Of a stretch of 11,531 nucleotides of DNA, positions 5,159-10,487 are shown in pieces. This DNA comes from Nitrosopumilales archaeon (lineage in GTDB: Archaea; Thermoproteota; Nitrososphaeria; Nitrososphaerales; Nitrosopumilaceae). The position numbers were made by a program, and so were the translations under genes. Numbering within the stretch: position 1 is the first letter of the stretch; each line of letters begins with the position of its first letter. The notes beneath the pieces are model-generated. The model was given only the letters and a program-made list of their open reading frames with translations. It ran no database searches and was not told where the DNA came from. The stretch spans positions 1-11,531 of the forward strand of contig JACOWO010000052.1 in assembly GCA_016176745.1 (NCBI GenBank). The letters run 5' to 3'.

Positions 5159-6190
5159 ATGAGCGAGCCAACACAGGAAGAAGTAATTTCAACTGTCTCA
5201 TCAATCTTTAAAGTAAATAATATATCTAGTTCCCCTGAGAGTCTAAATTTTCAAATAGACGATGATGATTTTAAATCAAAGTTTGTCTATCTTGCCCAGC
5301 GCTTAGAGCAAAGAGACCTAATTTGCAGAATGAAAAAGGATTCTTACGGAACTTACATACTTGTCAACAGGTTTCCGCCTCAAAAGAAAGGATGGCTCTC
5401 AAAGTCATGGACTCCGCGAATACTGTTTGGCATAGTTGTGGTATTGGTGATGATTGATGGATACTATAGAACTGAAGGTGCAAACTCGATTGTATACATT
5501 GGCGATCCGTTTGATATGGCAGTCTTGTACACATTTTCGCTTCTTGGTATTTTGGGAATTCATGAGACAGGGCATCTAGTTGCTGCTAAAATGCACAAGA
5601 TAAAGACAACTTGGCCCTACTTTATTCCAGGAATTCCAATTCTTGGCATTCCAACGTTTGGCGCATTTATCCAGTCAAGAGGATTGACAATAAATCGCGA
5701 TATCTTGTTTGATGTGGCAATTGCAGGACCAATAGCCGGGCTAGTTATTGCAGTAATTGTTTCGATGTTTGGCGCCTACACATCACCTGTAATTGATGTT
5801 CAAACAGCAGGCGAGTTGTTTGAAAGATCAGAGCTTGTCAAAATGGAAGACAATGTGTTGTTAACTCTAGCACTTGCCGTGTTTGGAAAAAGTGGTGCAG
5901 ATACCGAAGTTATCATGTCTCCAATTTTGTTTGCAGCATGGCTTGGATTTTTAATTACGTTTTTGAATTTGCTTCCAGCATGGCAGCTTGATGGCGGTCA
6001 CATTGCACGTGTTATGTTTGGAGAAAAGTGGCACAGGATTGCAACGTATGCAAGCATGGGTGTTCTTGTTTTACTAGGATATTGGGTGATGGCAATGCTA
6101 ATTCTAATGCTTAATAGAAAAAGATTGTATGTTGTTGTGATAGCTTTGGCAATTTTGTGTGCGCCGTTGCCTGTTTCTATTCTACCTTAG
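5159..6190 (+). CDS. Site-2-protease-family (M50) membrane metalloprotease
   Basis: 343 residues. A soluble N-terminal part (1-80) rich in Asp/Ser precedes the membrane domain. Hydrophobic segments occur at about 86-101, 121-135, 184-204, 233-243, 255-272, 298-318 and 323-335. HETGH (135-139) is the zinc-binding HExxH, and NLLPAWQLDGGH (270-281) supplies the third zinc ligand, Asp278. GIPTFGAFIQSRG (163-175) is the G-x-F-G-A-x-I strand of this subfamily. Such intramembrane proteases cut transmembrane helices, often in stress signalling; the substrate here is unknown. The C-terminus (about 318-343) runs from LMLNRKR straight into a last helix, without the charged loop I expect there from related sequences. 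Its last nine bases overlap the end of the next, minus-strand gene. Confidence 0.88.
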   Translation: MSEPTQEEVISTVSSIFKVNNISSSPESLNFQIDDDDFKSKFVYLAQRLEQRDLICRMKKDSYGTYILVNRFPPQKKGWLSKSWTPRILFGIVVVLVMIDGYYRTEGANSIVYIGDPFDMAVLYTFSLLGILGIHETGHLVAAKMHKIKTTWPYFIPGIPILGIPTFGAFIQSRGLTINRDILFDVAIAGPIAGLVIAVIVSMFGAYTSPVIDVQTAGELFERSELVKMEDNVLLTLALAVFGKSGADTEVIMSPILFAAWLGFLITFLNLLPAWQLDGGHIARVMFGEKWHRIATYASMGVLVLLGYWVMAMLILMLNRKRLYVVVIALAILCAPLPVSILP

Positions 6191-7261
6191 CAAAAGTCGT
6201 GCGCCGTCTGATACAACAACAACTTTTTGCCTTGCGCCCTGCACCTTTAAGATGTGATTCATTGCTTGTGCAACTCCACTAAATGAAAGAATGTTTAGTT
6301 TTTTCAAGTAAAATTCAGGAAGTATAGAAACCATTGCAACTTGAAACTTTTTTTGAAGCTCAGTCAAAAACAATAAAGTTTCCATCCCGTTAATGTATTT
6401 GGCTGGTTTTTTTAGTCTGTCAAGGCTCATTTGTCCTTCGATATAATATTGAATTGCACTAGAACCAATGCCATGAGTACATTCTGCAAGAAGTACTGCT
6501 AGTCCCTCGTTTCGCACTGCCTCACTACAGTTCCAAAGAGCTGAAAGAGATTTGCCAAGTGAGTCGTTGCTTGATTCCTTTCCAGTACTGATGAAAAGTG
6601 TTCTATGTTTTCCAATTTCTTTTGTTGCAGATTCTACAAACGGTTTTGAGACTGACATTGTAGATGAAGGATGACCTATTGCCAAATCAACAATGCCACT
6701 AGAGTTTGAGGCAATCTCTATTGCAAATATCTCAAATTTATCAACAAACTGTTTTGCAACAGAAACGTTTTCAACGTCTTGCCCTGGGGCTGGGAGTTCG
6801 CCTTTTCGTTTCTCATATGCCAAAAGCATCTCTTCTGTTCCAAATTTTCGAAGCAGTCTTGTTGCTATAGACTCAAAGCCAAACAGGCCATCAAATTCCA
6901 TTTCGCCAATAAAAACTAGAGAGTTTGAAAGCTCAGGTTTTTCAAATTCCGAAATAGAGCTGCCTTCTGGCAAGCTGTTCTTTAATGCATCCATAATTTT
7001 TTTTTCTGCAAATATACGTGGAATGCGAAGTGATTTTTGCTCACATTTTGCAAAAAGTGCAAGTAGTGTTTTTTGTACTGCGTTTGAATTATTCAAAACT
7101 ACGATTTCAAGAGGCTTTGTCAGGTCAAGTGAATCAAGTCTTGAGTTGATTTCAGCATCCTCAAGGATTTTTCCTTCCGCGGCTAGCTGCTGGCCAAGGT
7201 TTTCTGCCTGTATGTCAAGCACAACGTCTGTGGACCCGTAGTTAAGCCAGATTTCAGGCAT
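6182..7261 (-). CDS. LarA-like (DUF2088-type) protein, probably not a racemase
   Basis: 359 residues from ATG at 7261; a TTG at 7279 would add six. The ATG fits the shared promoter at 7283-7291. The N-terminus EIWLNYGSTDVVLDI resembles the YGK-x-x-x-L-x-(I/V) opening of LarA. The C-terminal third has GLAVLLAECTHGIGS (253-267) and ends KVVVVSDGARLLL, matching the LarA C-terminal domain (AEC-x-D-G-I-G-S and V-x-P-x-G-x-x-x-L-P). LarA is a nickel-pincer lactate racemase. I do not find its catalytic His cluster or the cofactor Lys region: where LarA has VSDITRP this protein has VVLNNSNAV. It may therefore be a non-catalytic or differently acting paralogue. It is divergent from pyrE, which does not reveal a function. 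Confidence 0.65.
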   Translation of the reverse strand: MPEIWLNYGSTDVVLDIQAENLGQQLAAEGKILEDAEINSRLDSLDLTKPLEIVVLNNSNAVQKTLLALFAKCEQKSLRIPRIFAEKKIMDALKNSLPEGSSISEFEKPELSNSLVFIGEMEFDGLFGFESIATRLLRKFGTEEMLLAYEKRKGELPAPGQDVENVSVAKQFVDKFEIFAIEIASNSSGIVDLAIGHPSSTMSVSKPFVESATKEIGKHRTLFISTGKESSNDSLGKSLSALWNCSEAVRNEGLAVLLAECTHGIGSSAIQYYIEGQMSLDRLKKPAKYINGMETLLFLTELQKKFQVAMVSILPEFYLKKLNILSFSGVAQAMNHILKVQGARQKVVVVSDGARLLLR

Positions 7262-7263
7262 AG

Positions 7264-7914
7264 ATGAATCAAAAAACAAACCAAAATAAATCCAGCACAG
7301 TTAATTTTGGTGTGGAAATTGTGAAAGAGTTTGCTGTTTTTTTACATCAAAATGATGCGATCAAGTTTGGGGATTTTACGCTCTCAAGTGGCAAGAAAAG
7401 CTCCTACTATGTGGACCTAAGGGTTGTTCCAAGCTTCCCACACCAGTTTCGCAAGATGTTAAAAGGTCTCCAAGCGTTAATTTCAGATCAAATTGGTTAT
7501 GACAACTTTGATTGTCTTGCATCGGTCCCAACAGGAGGTCTTGTGATTGCCTCTGCTTTGGCAATTGAGACTGTAAAGCCACTTGTCTATGTCAGATCAC
7601 AGCCAAAAGAGCATGGAACCTCAAAGTCAATTGAAGGTAAAATAAAAAAAGACGCAAAAATTTTGATGGTAGACGATGTGGCAACAACTGGTGCATCCGT
7701 CTCAAATGCCATAACTTTACTAAAAGAGGCAGGTGCCAAAATAACCGATGTATATGTTATTGTAGACAGGATGGAAGGCGCAGACAAATTATTACAATCA
7801 CAGGGAGTAAAGATTCACAGCCTGACTAACATCTTAGAAATTACAGAGATTCTACACAAGGAAGGTTTGGTATCAGATCAAGTGCTTGAAAAAGTAAAAA
7901 ATCAGATAAAATAG
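7264..7914 (+). CDS. pyrE: Orotate phosphoribosyltransferase
   Basis: This enzyme transfers PRPP to orotate to give OMP in de novo pyrimidine synthesis. Numbered from ATG 7264 (216 residues): KFGDFTLSSGKKSSYYVDLR (34-53) is the orotate-binding region, SVPTGG (88-93) the phosphate-binding loop, KEHGTSKSIEG (115-125) the flexible catalytic loop, and ILMVDDVATTGASV (133-146) the PRPP motif. The start is uncertain. GTG at 7312 gives 200 residues, closer to the usual archaeal length, and lies 25 nt after an A/T element; the first 16 residues from 7264 (MNQKTNQNKSSTVNFG) are polar and look like upstream sequence. The true CDS may therefore be 7312-7914. The stop abuts the TBP gene tail to tail. Confidence 0.93.
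   Translation: MNQKTNQNKSSTVNFGVEIVKEFAVFLHQNDAIKFGDFTLSSGKKSSYYVDLRVVPSFPHQFRKMLKGLQALISDQIGYDNFDCLASVPTGGLVIASALAIETVKPLVYVRSQPKEHGTSKSIEGKIKKDAKILMVDDVATTGASVSNAITLLKEAGAKITDVYVIVDRMEGADKLLQSQGVKIHSLTNILEITEILHKEGLVSDQVLEKVKNQIK
7281..7292. promoter_or_regulatory. Shared bidirectional TATA element, LarA-like gene and pyrE
   Basis: The sequence CCAAAATAAATC has its centre near 7287. This is about 25 nt before a GTG at 7312 (pyrE) on the plus strand and 26 nt before the ATG at 7261 on the minus strand. One A/T element could thus serve two leaderless genes. Confidence 0.4.
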
Positions 7915-7915
7915 T

Positions 7916-8476
7916 CTAGTCGTAGATCATTAGTTTCTTTTCTTCAAGTGTTGTATGCAAGTTATGTACTGCACGGTACACGTCTTCTTCCTTTTTTGCA
8001 CCAGTACATACTAGTTTGCCTGATGCAAATAAGAGTAACACGGTTTTTGGGTCAAGCATTCTGTGTATAAGACCTGGAAATTGCTCTGGTTCGTACATGC
8101 TTCGTGGCATTATTCGAGCTGCCGATTCAAGATGAATTTTTCCACCAAGGTTTCCAGATGCTACCATGTTCTGAATTGTAACTACAGGATCTTTTTTGAC
8201 CTTGACTTTTCCTTTTCTTAGCTGCTGTACTACTGTGTTTACAGCCCTTACTGCCATGTCAGCTGACTTGCTTCCAGTACAGACCATCTTGCCTGAAGAA
8301 AAAATAAGCGTTGCAGTTTTTGGGCTCTTTAATCGATATACAAGTCCAGGAAATTGGTCTGGATGGTATTCTGTTTCTGGAAATTTTTTTGTGATTTCAT
8401 TTAGGTCCATTCTCTGATCAACGGTTGCAGATGCAACTACATTTTCAATGCTTACAATAGGTTTAGTCTGCGGCAC
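7916..8476 (-). CDS. tbp: TATA-binding protein (TBP)
   Basis: 186 residues from GTG at 8476, which reads MPQTKPIVSIENVVAS and matches usual archaeal TBP N-termini. Two direct repeats of about 90 residues form the DNA saddle: IVSIENVVAS...QFPGLVYRL...TLIFSSGKMVCTG and VVTIQNMVAS...QFPGLIHRM...LLLFASGKLVCTG. The Phe residues of FPGL and of F(S/A)SGK are those that intercalate at TATA boxes. TBP recruits TFB and RNA polymerase at all archaeal promoters. No acidic tail is present. Two strong TATA-like sequences precede the gene (8486-8495 and 8502-8512); the distal one predicts a start about five bases before the GTG. Self-control of this promoter is possible but only inferred. Confidence 0.97.
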   Translation of the reverse strand: MPQTKPIVSIENVVASATVDQRMDLNEITKKFPETEYHPDQFPGLVYRLKSPKTATLIFSSGKMVCTGSKSADMAVRAVNTVVQQLRKGKVKVKKDPVVTIQNMVASGNLGGKIHLESAARIMPRSMYEPEQFPGLIHRMLDPKTVLLLFASGKLVCTGAKKEEDVYRAVHNLHTTLEEKKLMIYD

Positions 8477-8501
8477 TTCTCGTGTTTTTATAAAAAGGCT
8501 T

Positions 8502-8512
8502 TATATATACTA
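8502..8512 (-). promoter_or_regulatory. TATA box of the TBP gene
   Basis: The minus strand reads GTATATATAAA, a near-ideal archaeal TATA box, about 26 nt before position 8481. A second A/T box, TTTTTATAAAAA (about 8485-8496), lies between it and the start codon; bound by TBP it would overlap the transcription start region. Confidence 0.6.
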
Positions 8513-8559
8513 CGAAATTCTTTTTTCTAAAATCAATTCGCAAAAATCTAACAGGTCAA

Positions 8560-8624
8560 GGGCAGCTCAGACAAATGCCTTCACATCATTTTTCAGATAT
8601 AACTCTGATTCTTCATTGCGGCCA
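8560..8624 (-). ncRNA. Probable C/D-box sRNA (2'-O-methylation guide)
   Basis: On the minus strand the order is: C box ATGAAGA (8616-8610), 13-nt guide (8609-8597), D' box CTGA (8596-8593), 3-nt spacer, C' box ATGATGT (8589-8583), 12-nt guide (8582-8571), D box CTGA (8570-8567). The ends GGCCGC (8623-8618) and GCTGCC (8566-8561) pair with one mismatch as the terminal stem. This compact symmetry, with about 12-nt guides and a short D'-C' spacer, is typical of archaeal C/D sRNAs that guide fibrillarin to rRNA or tRNA. C and C' each have one mismatch to RTGATGA. A TATA box (8646-8653) lies 26 nt upstream of 8624, and a T-run occurs at 8546-8542 downstream. I could not assign the targets by eye. 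Confidence 0.7.
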
Positions 8625-8644
8625 ACAGTTCTAGTGTAAAACTC

Positions 8645-8654
8645 ATTTTAAAAC
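8645..8654 (-). promoter_or_regulatory. TATA box of the C/D-box sRNA
   Basis: The sequence TTTTAAAA (8646-8653) is centred 26 nt before 8624, exactly where the terminal stem of the sRNA begins. It lies between the tRNA 3' end and the sRNA. Confidence 0.5.
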
Positions 8655-8664
8655 TAATGTAGAG

Positions 8665-8738
8665 TGGGCCCGAAGGGCTTCGATCCCTTGGCTCACCGAT
8701 TATGAGTCGGTTACTCTACCAAGCTGAGTTACGGGCCC
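8665..8738 (-). tRNA. tRNA with anticodon CAT (elongator Met or Ile2)
   Basis: 74 nt, no intron, no encoded CCA. Acceptor GGGCCCG pairs with CGGGCCC and the discriminator is A. The D arm is ACTC/GAGT. The anticodon stem ACCGA/TCGGT holds loop CTCATAA, giving CAT (bases 8704-8702). The T stem is AAGGG/CCCTT. The stem lacks the three G-C pairs of initiator tRNA and position 1-72 is G-C, so it is not the initiator. The G-rich acceptor also occurs in archaeal tRNA-Ile, so this could be tRNA-Ile2, in which C34 becomes agmatidine. The T loop reads ATCGAAG, with A at position 54 instead of the usual T. A TATA box (8764-8770) lies 26 nt upstream of the predicted transcript start. Confidence 0.93.
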
Positions 8739-8762
8739 TACGAAAAAACAGCTTTGTTTTCA

Positions 8763-8771
8763 GTATAAAAT
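8763..8771 (-). promoter_or_regulatory. TATA box of the CAT tRNA
   Basis: The plus strand reads GTATAAAAT; centre about 26 nt before 8741, just ahead of the tRNA 5' end at 8738. It sits between the end of the TenA/CADD-like gene and the tRNA. Confidence 0.5.
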
Positions 8772-8781
8772 GTTATAGACA

Positions 8782-9414
8782 CTAACAATAAGTCTCGTAA
8801 CAACCATCAAGCAAAAGATTTTGCGCCAAAAGCGATCTTTCTGCAATTTTTAGGAGTTTATCGTTTTGAGAATTTCTTTCCAGTATCTTTTGCCATGTTT
8901 TTGCATGTCTAATGTCTGCTTCCTTGTGAAGCTCAAAGTATTGCGTTGCATCATAGTCTGTAATGCCATAAAATTTGTTTAGTCCTTCAAGCTTTGTCTG
9001 GCTTATTTTTGGGATCTCTTTTTCAAGTGCGTACATTGCGGCTGCGCCGCCGTCAAGTGAGTCCATAAGTGAGGACATTTCAGATATTGCCTTTTTTGTC
9101 TTCTCAAGACCTTCGTATTTTTCAAGCTCGCTTTCTGAAACACCCAAGGCTTTTGCAAATCTAGTCCAAGGTACGATATGCTCTGATTCTTCTTTTTGGT
9201 TTTCCTTGAGCTCATCAAGATTTGATTGAGGAGCATGTTTTGCAACACTTGCAATAAACGATGGGACCTGCTTTACAAGCTGAAAGTATTCCTTTGAATA
9301 GCCTGAGAGTGATTCTTGCGATAACTTGCCATCAGACCACATTTGGTAAAATTGATGTTTTAAAAGACTGTGCTGTTCAATTAGTTCATCGATTTTTTGG
9401 ATTAACAAACTCAT
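8782..9414 (-). CDS. TenA/CADD-like diiron heme-oxygenase-fold protein
   Basis: 210 residues from ATG at 9414; the open frame continues upstream to 9519 but that part runs into the tRNA-Glu gene, and a TATA box (9436-9444) lies 26 nt before the ATG. The N-terminus LLKHQFYQMWSDGKLSQESLSGYSKEYFQLV (17-47) matches the PqqC/TenA/CADD family (L-L-x-H-P-F-Y-x-x-W...Y...Q-Y-Y). Likely metal ligands are Glu71 or Glu75, His79 (SEHIVPWTRFAKALG), Glu131 or Glu133, His163, Asp167 and His170 (HKEADIRH). The H-x3-D-x2-H triad fits the diiron oxidases/oxygenases of this fold, of which chlamydial CADD makes p-aminobenzoate; thiaminase TenA lacks that triad. The substrate is unknown, and a role in pABA or another cofactor pathway is inference. 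Confidence 0.8.
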   Translation of the reverse strand: MSLLIQKIDELIEQHSLLKHQFYQMWSDGKLSQESLSGYSKEYFQLVKQVPSFIASVAKHAPQSNLDELKENQKEESEHIVPWTRFAKALGVSESELEKYEGLEKTKKAISEMSSLMDSLDGGAAAMYALEKEIPKISQTKLEGLNKFYGITDYDATQYFELHKEADIRHAKTWQKILERNSQNDKLLKIAERSLLAQNLLLDGCYETYC

Positions 9415-9435
9415 GTGATTTATCCAAAACAGCTG

Positions 9436-9475
9436 ATAATAAAATCTTTGGCAGGTTCCAAAAGATTTTATGGAT
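9436..9475. promoter_or_regulatory. Divergent promoters inside a large inverted repeat
   Basis: TAAAATCTTTGG (9440-9451) and CCAAAAGATTTTA (9458-9470) are inverse copies apart from one extra A, around a 6-nt centre. TTTATCC (9419-9425) and GGATAAA (9472-9478) extend the symmetry outward. The left arm contains the TATA-like box for the TenA/CADD-like gene (centre 26 nt before 9414) and the right arm the one for tRNA-Glu (centre about 26 nt before 9496). Confidence 0.45.
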
Positions 9476-9495
9476 AAAATAAAAATGCAACTAGG

Positions 9496-9587
9496 GCTCC
9501 TGTGGTGTAGACCGGTCAAGCATACCGCCCTTTCAAGGCGGTGATCCCGGGTTCAAATTCTCAGCGATGAAAATCCCGGCGGGAGCA
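9496..9587 (+). tRNA. tRNA-Glu (TTC) with a T-loop intron
   Basis: Acceptor GCTCCTG pairs with CGGGAGC (9580-9586), discriminator A9587, and no CCA is encoded. The anticodon stem CCGCC/GGCGG encloses CTTTCAA, giving TTC (9532-9534). The T stem CCGGG (9547-9551) and CCCGG (9575-9579) are 23 nt apart instead of 7. Removing 9558-9573 (16 nt) restores loop TTCAAAT and a 76-nt tRNA. The junctions fold as a full bulge-helix-bulge: T stem; 3-nt bulge AAT (9572-9574); central helix TTCA (9552-9555) with TGAA (9568-9571); 3-nt bulge AAT (9556-9558); short inner helix TC/GA. Cutting after the second base of each bulge gives exactly this intron, between positions 59 and 60. Archaeal splicing endonuclease is expected to remove it. 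Confidence 0.93.
9558..9573 (+). other. 16-nt non-canonical tRNA intron (BHB type)
   Basis: The sequence TTCTCAGCGATGAAAA interrupts the T loop of tRNA-Glu between positions 59 and 60. Both splice bulges read AAT and would be cut as AA^T. The intron contains the ATG at 9567 from which the longest reading frame of the downstream gene begins; that ATG is therefore unlikely to be a real start. Confidence 0.85.
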
Positions 9588-9602
9588 CCTACAAGTATTA
9601 AT

Positions 9603-9614
9603 ACCATAAAAAAA
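9603..9614 (+). promoter_or_regulatory. Putative TATA box of the polyprenyl synthase gene
   Basis: The A-rich sequence ACCATAAAAAAA (9603-9614) lies about 27 nt before the TTG at 9636 and 16 bases after the tRNA-Glu end. It supports a leaderless start at that TTG. Confidence 0.35.
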
Positions 9615-9635
9615 GTAGTTGGATCTGTACTGATT

Positions 9636-10487
9636 TTGGATAGAAAAAATATCGAGATAAATCCACTTCTTGAAACCTATAACAACTACATCAAAAAAAT
9701 CAACCAAGTTTTGAGCTCAGAGCTTAGCATGTATTCAGAGTCCGAGTTTAAGGATCCATTGATTTATGCAATCGAAAACGGCAAGCGAATAAGGCCGCTG
9801 ATTTTGGTCTTGGCGTCAGAAAGTGTTGGACATGCAGACGAGAATGCATATGTTGCAGGATGTGCAGTTGAGCTGTTACATACCGAATCTGTGATTCATG
9901 ATGATATAATCGACAATGAAACGCTGAGACGACAAAAGGATCCATTTCATATCAAGTATGGCTACAACACAAGCATTCTGACTGGAGATTTTGTTTTGGG
10001 ATTTATTCTAAATATTTGTGCAAAGCTAAACAACCCAAGAATTACAAAAGACTTAGCAACAACTGCAATGCTTATGAGTGAAGGCGAGATGATAGAGGGA
10101 AGACTTGAGACAAGCGAAGACCTAACATTTGATGACTATCTCAAGGTTATAGAGTACAAGACGGCAACTGCCTTTGAAACTGCGGCAAAGCTTGGAGCTA
10201 TTCTTGGCGGAGGTACAGAAGAGCAGATAATGTCGCTTTCAGAGTATGGAAAAAATATTGGCGTTGCATACCAGATAAAAGATGATCTTAGGGACTGGAA
10301 AAACGAGGACAAGTTGTTCAATCTTTTGGTGAAAAAAAGTTCTGATCCTCGTGATGTCTTTAATCACATGGAAGTGTTGCTTGAAAAATATTCCTCTATG
10401 GCAAACATCGGCCTAAGAAAGATAAAAGACTCTAATGCAAAAACAAGTTTAGAAAATCTAATTAAATTTACGATGTTTAAGGTGTAA
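9636..10487 (+). CDS. Polyprenyl (GGPP/FPP-type) diphosphate synthase
   Basis: 283 residues from TTG at 9636 (MDRKNIEINPLLETY). The frame is open back to an ATG at 9567, but those first codons lie inside tRNA-Glu and encode no domain sequence. GKRIRP (49-54) binds the IPP diphosphate, the first Asp-rich motif is HDDIID (88-93) followed by RR, Lys175 lies in EYKTA, and the second Asp-rich motif is DDLRD (216-220). These enzymes condense IPP with allylic diphosphates for archaeal ether lipids and other prenyl chains. The residue five before the first motif, often the chain-length setter, is Glu84. The usual segment after the second motif (GK-x2-G-x-D) is replaced by a charged stretch. Product length cannot be told from sequence. 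Its end overlaps nuoN tail to tail by 11 bases. Confidence 0.88.
   Translation: MDRKNIEINPLLETYNNYIKKINQVLSSELSMYSESEFKDPLIYAIENGKRIRPLILVLASESVGHADENAYVAGCAVELLHTESVIHDDIIDNETLRRQKDPFHIKYGYNTSILTGDFVLGFILNICAKLNNPRITKDLATTAMLMSEGEMIEGRLETSEDLTFDDYLKVIEYKTATAFETAAKLGAILGGGTEEQIMSLSEYGKNIGVAYQIKDDLRDWKNEDKLFNLLVKKSSDPRDVFNHMEVLLEKYSSMANIGLRKIKDSNAKTSLENLIKFTMFKV

Noticed and set aside
8448..8639. 63-codon plus-strand open frame upstream of TBP
   Set aside because: It starts inside TBP on the opposite strand and crosses TATA boxes and the C/D-box sRNA; no domain is visible.
8593..8646. 17-codon minus-strand open frame (ATG at 8646) over the sRNA
   Set aside because: It is too short to judge, and its inner ATGAAGA and TGA are explained by the C and D' boxes.
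9415..9519. N-terminal extension of the TenA/CADD-like protein to 9519
   Set aside because: The extension runs antisense into tRNA-Glu and over both promoters; family similarity begins just after the Met at 9414.
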